From Actinomadura meyerae (GTDB lineage Bacteria > Actinomycetota > Actinomycetes > Streptosporangiales > Streptosporangiaceae): a stretch of 64,000 bases of DNA. The DNA lies in the NCBI RefSeq assembly GCF_900188445.1, contig NZ_FZOR01000009.1, positions 1 to 64,000 of the forward strand, in the 5' to 3' direction. Of this stretch, positions 42,980 to 52,432 are shown one piece after another (within the stretch, counting starts at the first letter, position 1; the number at the start of each line of letters is the position of its first letter). Both the position numbers and the translations under genes were made by a program. Under the pieces are notes generated by a model that saw only the letters and a program-made list of their open reading frames with translations, ran no database searches and had not been told where the DNA came from.

Positions 42980-44106
42980 CGGATGCTCCCCATCCGCCGC
43001 CACGACTCCGCCAGCCCCTCCAGGTCGGCGACGTCGACGGGGTGGACACCGGGCGGCGCGGCCGGGGGCCCGGCCGGGCGGACGCGCAGCACCACGACGC
43101 GGTCGAACCGGGATCGCACCGACGCGATCCTTCCCAGCTCGGCGTCGCCGGTCGTGACGACGATGAGAGACCCGCCCGCGCGCACCCCGCGCACCGCGTC
43201 GGCCGCGGTCCGGCCGCCCTCGTCCACCCGGACGGTGGTGAGGGCGTCGAGCAGCACCTCCAGGTCGCCGGGGCCCCCGCGGGTGGCGGCGAGCGGGCCG
43301 CCGCCCGTCAGGACCCGGACGGGGAACCCCGCGGCCGCCGCCCCGGCGGCCACCGACGCCGCCGCGTCCACCGCCAGCTCGAAGTCGTCGGGCTCCGGCC
43401 ACGCGGCCGACCGGGTCTCCAGCACCACCGTCGTCGTGGGCAGGCTCGCGTCCACGAGGCGGCGCACCATCAGGGTCCCGGTGCGGGCCGAGGACTTCCA
43501 GTGGATGTGGCGCAGCTCGTCCCCGGCGACGTACTCGCGCAGCGCGTGGAACGTCGCCGTCCCCGCCGGAGACCGGTCGCTCGTCGGCCCCTCCAGGTGG
43601 TGCGCGCGGCCGGACGGCAGCACGGGCAGCGGCACCGTCCGCGGCCGGACGAGCAGGGTCCGCGGCTCCCCGTACTCGCGGACCCGGCGGGCCAGCCGCA
43701 GCGGATCGGCGCGCACCAGCCGCAGCGGCCCCACCGCGATCTCGCCGCGCCGGCCGGTGGGCAGCCGGTAGGTCACCGTCCGCCCGCCGCCCGGCCGCAG
43801 GCGCGGGATCTCGACCGCGACCTCGGCGGACCCGGCGGCGTCCTGCGCGCTGAGCCCCCGGACGCCGCGCCCCCGGTTGGCCACGTGCAGGACGCCGACG
43901 GCGGGCTCGCCGCGCGCCACCTTCGCCGGGGCGATCTCGCGGCGGACGTCCAGCCGCGGCCTCGGCAGCGTCCACAGCAGGGCGCCCGCGACCGCGGCGA
44001 GCCCGGCGGCGGCGAGCGCGGCGGGCTCGGGGTAGCCGAGCCACCAGCCGGCCGCGTACAGGGGCACCGCGGCGGCCGCCGTGCCCCGTCCGAGCGGCGT
44101 CAGCAC
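42976..44106 (-). CDS. DUF58 domain protein
   Basis: 376 aa. Two hydrophobic helices near the N-terminus (~10-48), a beta-rich stretch, then the DUF58 signature FHALREYVAGDELRHIHWKSSARTGTLMVRRL followed by a VWA-like half. DUF58 proteins are usual partners of MoxR ATPases. The GTG at 44106 is 2 nt after the MoxR stop, and its own stop overlaps the next start. Likely the VWA-type client or adaptor of the MoxR chaperone at the membrane. Confidence 0.88.
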   Translation of the reverse strand: MLTPLGRGTAAAAVPLYAAGWWLGYPEPAALAAAGLAAVAGALLWTLPRPRLDVRREIAPAKVARGEPAVGVLHVANRGRGVRGLSAQDAAGSAEVAVEIPRLRPGGGRTVTYRLPTGRRGEIAVGPLRLVRADPLRLARRVREYGEPRTLLVRPRTVPLPVLPSGRAHHLEGPTSDRSPAGTATFHALREYVAGDELRHIHWKSSARTGTLMVRRLVDASLPTTTVVLETRSAAWPEPDDFELAVDAAASVAAGAAAAGFPVRVLTGGGPLAATRGGPGDLEVLLDALTTVRVDEGGRTAADAVRGVRAGGSLIVVTTGDAELGRIASVRSRFDRVVVLRVRPAGPPAAPPGVHPVDVADLEGLAESWRRMGSIR

Positions 44107-44108
44107 GG

Positions 44109-45092
<984 letters not shown>

Positions 45093-45267
45093 CCGCCCCG
45101 GACCCCCCGTCCCTGCCGACGGGACGGCACCCTAACGGCAATACAGGCCGGAGACGGGGCGATCCGCAACATCAACCCCGATCGGCCACGAACCGAACGC
45201 GGACACCGTCCGGAGCGTCCTAAGGTTGGGCATCGCGACGACGAACTCCGAGGTGGACGTGGAAGAC

Positions 45268-46008
45268 GTGAGCATCGGCGACATGTGGGAGCGGCTGACG
45301 GGAGCGCAGCCGGACCCGCCGCTCTGGCTGGTCGGCCTGGTCGGCCTCGTGGCGCTCGGCGCGGTGCTCCACGGCCCCACCTGGCGGATCGCCCGCAACA
45401 CCGTCACGATCGCGCACGAGGGCGGGCACGCGCTGGTCGCGCTGCTCACCGGCCGCAAGCTGGACGGGATCAAGCTGCACTCCGACACCTCCGGCGTGAC
45501 GGTGTCGCGCGGCAAGCCGCACGGCCCCGGCATGATCTTCACGGCGCTGGCCGGGTACGTCACGCCGCCGCTGCTCGGGCTGTTCTTCGCGCTGCTGCTC
45601 GCGTGGGGCCGGATCACGCTGATGCTGTGGTTCTCGCTCGCGCTGCTGGCCGGGATGCTGGTGATGATCCGCAACGCCTACGGCGCGCTGTCGGTGGTCG
45701 CGACCGGCGCGGTCATCCTCGGGGTGTCGTGGCTCGGCAGCAGCGAGGTCCAGGCCGGGTTCGCCTACCTGGCCGCGTGGTTCCTGCTGCTCGCCGCGAC
45801 CCGGCCGGTGATCGAGCTGCAGCGGATGCGGGCCCGGCACATGGCGCCGAGCTCCGACGCCGACCAGCTCGCCCACCTGACCGGCGTGCCCGGCCTCGCC
45901 TGGGTGAGCCTGTTCGGCGCGACCGCGCTGCTCGCCCTCCTCGCCGGCGGCGCCCTCCTGGTGCCGGACGTCTCCGTCCCCGATCTGCCCAGGCCACCCG
46001 GCTTCTGA
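45268..46008 (+). CDS. M50-family membrane metalloprotease
   Basis: 246 aa, with several transmembrane helices. The zinc motif HEGGH (50-54) lies in VTIAHEGGHALVALLTGRK, typical of M50B-like peptidases; a second-ligand segment is not obvious, so activity is probable, not certain. GTG 45268 is used (GAGGTGG 11 nt and GGAAG 2 nt upstream). A TTG at 45226 would overlap a TAAGGT -10 box (45221-45226) and is less likely. Divergent from MoxR, upstream of the SWIM-VWA operon. Could cleave membrane-bound regulators. Confidence 0.8.
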   Translation: MSIGDMWERLTGAQPDPPLWLVGLVGLVALGAVLHGPTWRIARNTVTIAHEGGHALVALLTGRKLDGIKLHSDTSGVTVSRGKPHGPGMIFTALAGYVTPPLLGLFFALLLAWGRITLMLWFSLALLAGMLVMIRNAYGALSVVATGAVILGVSWLGSSEVQAGFAYLAAWFLLLAATRPVIELQRMRARHMAPSSDADQLAHLTGVPGLAWVSLFGATALLALLAGGALLVPDVSVPDLPRPPGF

Positions 46009-46059
46009 TCCCGTCCCGGCCGGTGCCCGGCGGGCGGGCACAATGTCGTAGGGCGCCGA

Positions 46060-46065
46060 TAGTTT
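46060..46065 (+). promoter_or_regulatory. -10 box of the SWIM-MoxR-VWA operon, leaderless
   Basis: TAGTTT lies 7 nt before the GTG at 46073. No ribosome site fits that GTG, and a clear -35 is not seen. Confidence 0.5.
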
Positions 46066-46072
46066 CGGTGGT

Positions 46073-47371
46073 GTGAGGGAACGATGGGCTCGGGAGCAGG
46101 TGCTCGGCCTGGCGCCGGACGCGTCGTCCGCGAAGGCCGCCGGCGGCGTCGCCAAACCCGCCAAATGGGCCGCCACGGGGTGTGACGGCGAGGCCGTCTG
46201 GGGCGAGTGCCAGGGCAGCGGCACATCCGTCTACCGGACGTGCGTCGACCTGTCCGAACCCGCGTTCCGGTGCACGTGCCCCAGCCGCAAGTTCCCCTGC
46301 AAGCACGCCCTCGGGCTGCTGCTCATGTGGGCCGACGGCGCCGTCGACGAGGGCCCCAGGCCCGGCCACGCCGCCGAATGGATCGAGGACCGGCGCGAGC
46401 GGGCCGGCACGGCGGCGCGGAAGCGGGCCTCAGCGGCGGCGAAGACCAGGGACCCCAAGACCGCCGAGCGGCGCGAGCGCCGCGTCGAGGACGGCCTCGC
46501 CGAGCTCGACCAGTGGCTCCGCGACCAGATCGCGCACGGGCTCGCGCAGGCCGAGAAGGCGCCCTACCGGCTCTGGGACGACGCCGCGCGGCGGCTCGTC
46601 GACGCGCAGGCGGGTGCGCTCGCCGGGCAGGTCCGAGGCCTCGCCGCGCTGCCGCGCCGCCCCGGGTGGCCGGGCCGGCTGCTGGAGGAGTACGCGCTGC
46701 TGCGCCTGCTGATTCAGGCCCACCGGCGGCAGGACGAGCTGCCCGCCGGGCTCCGCGACACCGTCCGCTCCCGGGTCGGGTTCACCGTCCCGCAGGAGGA
46801 GGTGCTGTCGGGCGGGGAGCGCGTCCGCGACCTGTGGTCGGTGACCGGGTCGCACGACACCGCGCAGGACCTGCTCACCACCCGGCGGGTGTGGCTGCGC
46901 GGGCGGCGGACAGGGCGCCCCGCGCTGGTGCTGTCGTTCGCGGCGCCGGGCACCTCCCTGGACGCCTCGCTCGTGGTGGGCACGGAGATCGACGCGGAGC
47001 TGGCCTTCTATCCGGGCGCGCAGCCGCTGCGGGCCCTGGTCGCCGACCGGTACGGGGCGGCCGAGCCGGGTGCACCGGCCGGGACGTCCGTGCGGGAGTT
47101 CCTCGACGAGCACGCCGCCGCCCTCGCGCGCGACCCCTGGCTGGACCGCTGGCCCGCGACGCTCGCCGGGGTCCGGCTGGCCCGCGCCGAGGGCGGCGGC
47201 CTGTCGGTCGCCGACCCCGCCGGGGACGCGCTGCCGCTGCGGCTCGGCGACCCGTGGCGGCTGCTCGCGCTGTCGGGCGGCGGGCCGGTGACGCTGTCCG
47301 GCGAGTGGAGCCCGCGCGGCCTGCGCCCGCTGGCGGCCTGGCACGACGACGAGGGGACGGTGGTCCTGTGA
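46073..47371 (+). CDS. SWIM zinc-finger protein
   Basis: 432 aa. The SWIM motif CxCx6CxH is at Cys67, Cys69, Cys76, His78 (FRCTCPSRKFPCKH), within the first 80 residues. A Lys/Arg/Ala-rich helix (~105-140) follows, then an uncharacterised helical/beta body. SWIM fingers bind DNA or proteins. First gene of a five-gene coupled operon; its stop overlaps the next start (GTGA). Likely the recognition or adaptor subunit of the MoxR-VWA system (inference). Confidence 0.87.
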   Translation: MRERWAREQVLGLAPDASSAKAAGGVAKPAKWAATGCDGEAVWGECQGSGTSVYRTCVDLSEPAFRCTCPSRKFPCKHALGLLLMWADGAVDEGPRPGHAAEWIEDRRERAGTAARKRASAAAKTRDPKTAERRERRVEDGLAELDQWLRDQIAHGLAQAEKAPYRLWDDAARRLVDAQAGALAGQVRGLAALPRRPGWPGRLLEEYALLRLLIQAHRRQDELPAGLRDTVRSRVGFTVPQEEVLSGGERVRDLWSVTGSHDTAQDLLTTRRVWLRGRRTGRPALVLSFAAPGTSLDASLVVGTEIDAELAFYPGAQPLRALVADRYGAAEPGAPAGTSVREFLDEHAAALARDPWLDRWPATLAGVRLARAEGGGLSVADPAGDALPLRLGDPWRLLALSGGGPVTLSGEWSPRGLRPLAAWHDDEGTVVL

Positions 47372-48960
47372 GCTCGTGGGACGAGCACGTCACGGCAGCG
47401 CTGCTCGGCACCGAGCGGCGCGACCCGCCGGTCCTGCCGGAGGCGCCCGCCGAGACCGGCGACCGGGCGGGGCGGCTGCTCGACCAGGCCGCGCTGCTGG
47501 CCGTGCGGCGGCGGGCCGGCCTGGTGCCGTCCGGCCCCGGGCGGGACGGGAAGGCGCCCGAGCCGGTCGCGCTGGCCCCGGTCGAGGACGTCCCGGTGGT
47601 GCCGCCCGCCGCGGCGGCGCGGCTCCGGCGGATCCTCGCCGGCGAGCAGCTGCGGGTGCTGCCCGAATGGCTGGACGCGGCGGCGGCGCACGGCCGGCGC
47701 GTCCCGGTGCAGGCGCTGCCCGACCTGCTGGAGCGCGGCCGCAGCGACCGGATGCTCCGGCCGTCCATCGCGCGGGCGTGCGGCCGGCGCGGCGTGTGGC
47801 TGGCGCTGCAGAACACCGACTGGGCCTACCTGGTCGGCTCCGGCGACGACCCCGGCGGGGGCGACGAGGTCTGGCAGACCGGGACGCGCAACCGCCGCGT
47901 CGCCTACCTGACCAGGCTGCGGGGCGGTGATCCGCAGCGCGCGCGGGAGCTGCTGAGCGAGACGTGGAGCAAGGAGCCCGCACCCGACCGCGCGGCGTTC
48001 CTCGCCACGTTCGAGCACGGGCTCTCCCTGGCGGACGAGGAGTTCCTGGAGGCCGCCCTCGAAGACCGGGGCAAGGACGTCCGGCAGCTCGCCTCCGACC
48101 TGCTCGCGCGCCTGCCCGGGTCCGCCTACGGGGCGCGGATGGCGGCGCGCGCCCGCGCCTGCCTGACCCCCCGGACCCGCACGGTGCGGGGCCGCAAGCA
48201 GACCTGGATCAGCGTCGAGCCGCCGCACGCCCACGGCGACGACATGGCCCGCGACGGCATCCCCTTCCACCCGAGCGGGTCGTTCGCGCCGCGCGGCGGG
48301 GGCGCGCCGGTGGGCACGCGGGCCGCGTGGCTGCGCGAGATCCTCGCCCGCACGCCGCTGTCCACCTGGACGGAGCTGTTCGGGCTGCCGCCCATGGAGA
48401 TCGTCTGCCTGCCCGTCACCGCGGCCGGCGGGCCGTCCTCCGAGAGCGGGCCCGGCGCGTCCGGGAGCGGACCCGGCGACGGCTCCGACGGTCGCGACGT
48501 CCACATCGGGTGGGCCAGGGCCGCCCTCGGCCAGAACGACGCCGCCTGGGCGCGGGCGCTGCTGAAGGGCGGTGTCATGGTCGACGAGCCCGAGGTGCTC
48601 GCCGACCTGCTGCCCGTCCTGCCCGCGGGCGAGCGCGAGGCCGCGGCGGCCGACCTGATCCGCTGGGTGGAGGGGCGGCCGGAGCTGCTGCGCGTCCTCG
48701 AACGGGTCCCCGGGCCGTGGACGGGGCCGCTCGCGGCGGCGGTCGTCGCGACGCTGACCGCGTCCGCGGGGCGGCCCACCCGCCGCGACGAGCACCTGAT
48801 CACCCAGCTGTGCCGGCTGGCCGACCAGCGGCTGGACCCGGCCGCCGCACCCCGCCTCGCCCCGCTGACCGAGCCGGACGCCGGCGCCCCGCGCGCCGTC
48901 TCCGACCTGGTCGCCGCCCTGCGCTTCCGCGACGAGATGCTGAAGGAGCTGACCCCTTGA
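47368..48960 (+). CDS. DUF5691 family protein
   Basis: 530 aa, the DUF5691 family as I recall it. It begins SSWDEHVTAALLGTERR, a conserved opening, and is largely alpha-helical with repeat-like units (RRVAYLTRLRGGDPQRARELLSETWSKEPAPDRAAFLATFEHGLS). This fits a HEAT-like scaffold. No enzymatic motif. GTG 47368 overlaps the SWIM stop, and its own end overlaps the ATPase start (TTGA), so stoichiometric synthesis is expected. Confidence 0.82.
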   Translation: MSSWDEHVTAALLGTERRDPPVLPEAPAETGDRAGRLLDQAALLAVRRRAGLVPSGPGRDGKAPEPVALAPVEDVPVVPPAAAARLRRILAGEQLRVLPEWLDAAAAHGRRVPVQALPDLLERGRSDRMLRPSIARACGRRGVWLALQNTDWAYLVGSGDDPGGGDEVWQTGTRNRRVAYLTRLRGGDPQRARELLSETWSKEPAPDRAAFLATFEHGLSLADEEFLEAALEDRGKDVRQLASDLLARLPGSAYGARMAARARACLTPRTRTVRGRKQTWISVEPPHAHGDDMARDGIPFHPSGSFAPRGGGAPVGTRAAWLREILARTPLSTWTELFGLPPMEIVCLPVTAAGGPSSESGPGASGSGPGDGSDGRDVHIGWARAALGQNDAAWARALLKGGVMVDEPEVLADLLPVLPAGEREAAAADLIRWVEGRPELLRVLERVPGPWTGPLAAAVVATLTASAGRPTRRDEHLITQLCRLADQRLDPAAAPRLAPLTEPDAGAPRAVSDLVAALRFRDEMLKELTP

Positions 48961-50084
48961 CCGACGATTCGATCCCGGGTGGCGCGGAGGGCGCCCCCTC
49001 CGGCGCGACCGCCGTCCTGCGCCCGCACGCCGAGCAGGAGTACGCGGGCGAGCTGGCGCGGCTGGCCGAGCACGACGACCGGCCCCGGCCGCCCGGCTGG
49101 CGGCTGTCGCCGTGGGCCGTCACCACCTACCTGCTCGGCGGCGAGCTCCCCGACGGGACGGCGGTCTCGCCGAAGTACGTGGGGCCGCGCCGGCTCATGG
49201 AGGTCGCGGTGGCGACGCTCGCGACCGACCGGGCGCTGCTGCTGCTCGGCGTCCCCGGGACGGCGAAGACGTGGGTGTCGGAGCACCTCGCCGCCGCCGT
49301 CAGCGGCGACTCGACCCTGCTCGTGCAGGGGACGGCGGGCACCGCGGAGGAGGCCATCCGCTACGGGTGGAACTACGCGCGGCTGCTCGCCGAGGGGCCG
49401 TCGGAGAAGGCGCTGGTGGAGAGCCCGCTCATGCGGGCGATGCGGCGCGGCGCGGTCGCCCGTATCGAGGAGCTGACCCGGATGCCGTCCGACGTGCAGG
49501 ACACCCTGATCACCGTCCTGTCGGAGAAGACGCTGCCGGTCCCCGAGCTGAACACCGAGGTGCAGGCCCGCAAGGGCTTCACGGTGATCGCCACCGCCAA
49601 CGACCGCGACCGGGGCGTGAACGAGCTGTCCAGCGCGCTGCGCCGGCGGTTCAACACGGTCGTGCTGCCGCTGCCGGAGACCGTCGAGGACGAGGTCGGC
49701 ATCGTGGCGCGCCGCGTCGACCAGATCGGCGCCGGGCTGGAGCTGCCGGAGTCCCCGGCGGGGCTGGAGGAGATCCGCCGCGTCGTCACCGTGTTCCGGG
49801 AGCTGCGCTCCGGCGTCACCGCCGACGGGCGCACCAAGCTGAAGTCGCCGAGCGGGACGCTCAGCACCGCCGAGGCGATCTCGGTGGTCACCAGCGGCCT
49901 CGCGCTCGCCGCGCACTTCGGCGACGGGGTGCTGCGCGCCGCCGACGTCGCGGGCGGCATCGTCGGCGCCGTCGTGCAGGACCCGGTGTCCGACCGGGTC
50001 GTGTGGCAGGAGTACCTGGAGGCCGTCGTCCGCGACCGCCCCGAGTGGCGGGACTTCTACCGGGCCTGCCGGGAGGTCTCTTGA
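48957..50084 (+). CDS. MoxR-like AAA+ ATPase of the SWIM/VWA operon
   Basis: 375 aa. Walker A GVPGTAKT (98-105), Walker B RIEEL (Glu171-Glu172 where most MoxR have Asp-Glu), sensor-1 IATAND (212-217), arginines SSALRRRFN (~225-232). The start is TTG 48957 overlapping the previous stop, with AAGGAG 9 nt upstream. ATP-driven remodelling of the VWA partner encoded two genes downstream is the likely role. The N-terminal ~70 residues are specific to this subfamily. Confidence 0.9.
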   Translation: MTDDSIPGGAEGAPSGATAVLRPHAEQEYAGELARLAEHDDRPRPPGWRLSPWAVTTYLLGGELPDGTAVSPKYVGPRRLMEVAVATLATDRALLLLGVPGTAKTWVSEHLAAAVSGDSTLLVQGTAGTAEEAIRYGWNYARLLAEGPSEKALVESPLMRAMRRGAVARIEELTRMPSDVQDTLITVLSEKTLPVPELNTEVQARKGFTVIATANDRDRGVNELSSALRRRFNTVVLPLPETVEDEVGIVARRVDQIGAGLELPESPAGLEEIRRVVTVFRELRSGVTADGRTKLKSPSGTLSTAEAISVVTSGLALAAHFGDGVLRAADVAGGIVGAVVQDPVSDRVVWQEYLEAVVRDRPEWRDFYRACREVS

Positions 50085-52432
50085 GCCACGTCGAGGTCTA
50101 CGGGATCCGCCACCACGGGCCCGGCTCGGCGCGGGCGCTGCGCGGCGCCCTGGAGGAGTTCAAGCCGGACGCGGTCCTGATCGAGGGCCCGCCCGAGGCC
50201 GACCCCATCGTGGACCTGGCCGGCGACGCGGGGATGGAACCGCCGGTCGCGCTGCTCGCCTACTCCCCCGCCTCCGCGTCCGGCCCCGGCGGGGACGGCG
50301 GCGACCGCAGGGCCGCGTTCTGGCCGTTCGCGGAGTTCAGCCCGGAATGGCAGGCGATCCGGTACGGGCTGGCGGCGGGCGTGCCCGTCCGGTTCTGCGA
50401 CCTGCCGGCGGCGCACCAGCTCGTCCCGGCCCCGCCGGACGAGGGCGACGCGGACGACGGCGGCGCGCAGGACGAAGGCGGCGCGGCGGACGAAGGCGGC
50501 GCGGCGGACGAAGGCGGCGCGGCGGACGAGGGCGAGGCGGCGGGCGGGCCCGCCGAGGGGATCCGGCTCGACCCGCTCGGCTGGCTGGCGAAGGCCGCCG
50601 GCTACGACGACGCCGAGCGCTGGTGGGACGACGTGGTCGAGCACCGCGGCGGCGGCCCGTCCCCGTTCCCGGCGATCGCGGAGGCCATGGCGGAGCTGCG
50701 CGCGCAGCTCGCCGAGCGGCCGGAGGACGCCGGGCCCGCCGCGCACCGGCGGCGCGAGGAGCAGCGCGAGGCCCACATGCGGCGCACGCTGCGCCGCACG
50801 CTCAAGGAGGGCCACGAGCGGGTCGCCGTGGTCTGCGGCGCCTGGCACGTGCCCGCCCTGCGGGCCAAGGTCCCGGCGGCCCACGACGACCGGACGCTGC
50901 GCGGGCTCCCGAAGACCAAGGTCGCGATGACCTGGGTGCCGTGGACGCACGGGCGGCTCGCCGGGCACTCCGGCTACGGCGCGGGCGTCCGCTCCCCCGG
51001 CTGGTACCACCACCTGTTCGCCGCGCCCGACCGCCCGATCGAGCGGTGGCTGACCGCCGCCGCCCGGGTGCTGCGGGAGGAGGACCTGCACGTCTCGTCC
51101 GCGCACGTGATCGAGGCGGTCCGGCTCGCCGAGGCCCTCGCCGCGCTGCGCGGCCGCCCCCTCGCCGGGCTGGACGAGGTGACCGAGGCGACCCGGGCCG
51201 TGCTGTGCGAGGGCGCCGACCTGCCGGTGGAGCTGATCCAGCGGCGGATGGTCGTCGGCGAGCGGCTCGGCGCCGTCCCGGAGCGGACGCCGATGGTGCC
51301 GCTCCAGCGCGACCTGCAGGCCCAGCAGCGGCGGCTCCGGCTCAAGCCGTCGGCGCTCGGCAAGGAGCACGACCTCGACCTGCGCAAGCCCACCGACCTG
51401 GAGCGCAGCCGCCTGCTGCACCGCCTCCGCCTGCTGGACGTCGACTGGGGCGTGCCCGCCGGCACGAGCCGGTCGAAGGGCACGTTCCGCGAGACGTGGA
51501 CGCTCGCCTGGCGGCCCGAGTTCGACGTCGAGCTGATCGAGGCCAGCGCGTGGGGCACCAACGTGCGCGGCGCGGCCGCCGCCCGTGCCGAGGCCCTCGC
51601 CGAGCACGCCGGGGCGCTCGCCGACCTGACGTCGGCGGCCGAGCGATGCCTGCTCGCCGACCTCGGCGAGGCGCTCCCGGCCGTCATGCGCGCCCTCGCC
51701 GACCGGGCCGCCGTCGACACCGACGTCGCGCACCTGATGGCGGCGCTGCCCGCGCTGGTCCGGGCGCTGCGCTACGGCGACGTCCGCGGCACCTCCACCG
51801 GGCCGCTCCGCACGGTCGTCGACGGCCTGGTCGTCCGGGTCTGCGTCGGCCTGCCGCCCGCGATCACCGGGCTGGACGACGACGCCGCCCGCGAGTTCCT
51901 CGCTCATGTCGACGCCGTCCACGGCGCGCTGTCCCTGCTCGCCGACGAGGGCCACCTCGAACGCTGGCGCCGCACGCTGGAGGGGCTGCTCGCCCGCCCG
52001 GACGCGCTGCACGGCCTCATCGAGGGCCGCCTCACCCGCCTCCTCCTCGACGCGGGCCGGCTGCCGGACGTCCCCGGCCGGATGGCGCGCGCCGTGTCCG
52101 CCGGCGCCGCCCCCGACCGCGCCGCGGCGTGGGTCGAGGGGTTCCTGTCCGGCGGCGCCCTGCTCCTGCTGCACGACGACGAACTGCTCCGCCTGGTGGA
52201 CGCCTGGATCGCGGGCCTGCCCGGCGACTCCTTCACCGACGTCCTGCCGCTCCTGCGCCGCACCTTCGGCGCCTACCCGGCCGCCGAGCGCCGCGCCATC
52301 GGCGAGCGCCTGCGCCGCCGCGCCGAGCCCCGCGCGGACGCGGCGCCCCCGCCGGGCGAGGACGTCGACGAGGCCCGCGCGGCCCCGGCGGCCGCCACCG
52401 CCCTGCGCATCCTCGGCTGGCGGAACCCATGA
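50081..52432 (+). CDS. DUF5682 family protein (TraB/ChaN-like N-terminus)
   Basis: 783 aa. The N-terminal GIRHHGPGSARAL (His11/His12) and VLIEGPPE (Glu) recall the His/Glu motifs of the TraB/ChaN/Tiki hydrolase-like superfamily, and AVVCGAWHVPAL supplies a later conserved His. An acidic 6-residue repeat (about 125-154) interrupts this domain. The C-terminal two-thirds are helical. TTG 50081 overlaps the upstream stop and has GGGAGG 5 nt before it. Possible peptidase or hydrolase effector of the operon; activity unproven. Confidence 0.82.
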   Translation: MSHVEVYGIRHHGPGSARALRGALEEFKPDAVLIEGPPEADPIVDLAGDAGMEPPVALLAYSPASASGPGGDGGDRRAAFWPFAEFSPEWQAIRYGLAAGVPVRFCDLPAAHQLVPAPPDEGDADDGGAQDEGGAADEGGAADEGGAADEGEAAGGPAEGIRLDPLGWLAKAAGYDDAERWWDDVVEHRGGGPSPFPAIAEAMAELRAQLAERPEDAGPAAHRRREEQREAHMRRTLRRTLKEGHERVAVVCGAWHVPALRAKVPAAHDDRTLRGLPKTKVAMTWVPWTHGRLAGHSGYGAGVRSPGWYHHLFAAPDRPIERWLTAAARVLREEDLHVSSAHVIEAVRLAEALAALRGRPLAGLDEVTEATRAVLCEGADLPVELIQRRMVVGERLGAVPERTPMVPLQRDLQAQQRRLRLKPSALGKEHDLDLRKPTDLERSRLLHRLRLLDVDWGVPAGTSRSKGTFRETWTLAWRPEFDVELIEASAWGTNVRGAAAARAEALAEHAGALADLTSAAERCLLADLGEALPAVMRALADRAAVDTDVAHLMAALPALVRALRYGDVRGTSTGPLRTVVDGLVVRVCVGLPPAITGLDDDAAREFLAHVDAVHGALSLLADEGHLERWRRTLEGLLARPDALHGLIEGRLTRLLLDAGRLPDVPGRMARAVSAGAAPDRAAAWVEGFLSGGALLLLHDDELLRLVDAWIAGLPGDSFTDVLPLLRRTFGAYPAAERRAIGERLRRRAEPRADAAPPPGEDVDEARAAPAAATALRILGWRNP
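50453..50542 (+). repeat. 18-bp tandem repeat, five copies, inside the DUF5682 gene
   Basis: Unit GACGAAGGCGGCGCGGCG encodes DEGGAA. Three exact copies (50471-50524) are flanked by a degenerate copy on each side. In-frame, so copy-number change would alter only an acidic loop. Confidence 0.85.

Noticed and set aside
42980-44044. Upstream extension of the transglutaminase-fold frame into the DUF58 gene
   Set aside because: The DUF58 frame there has clear family motifs; the GTGA overlap at 42976-42979 gives a natural start.
45226-45267. TTG start for the M50 protease
   Set aside because: The TTG overlaps a likely -10 box and would lie upstream of the predicted transcription start.
50453-50542. 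CRISPR-like repeat
   Set aside because: Contiguous in-frame 18-bp units without spacers inside a coding gene.
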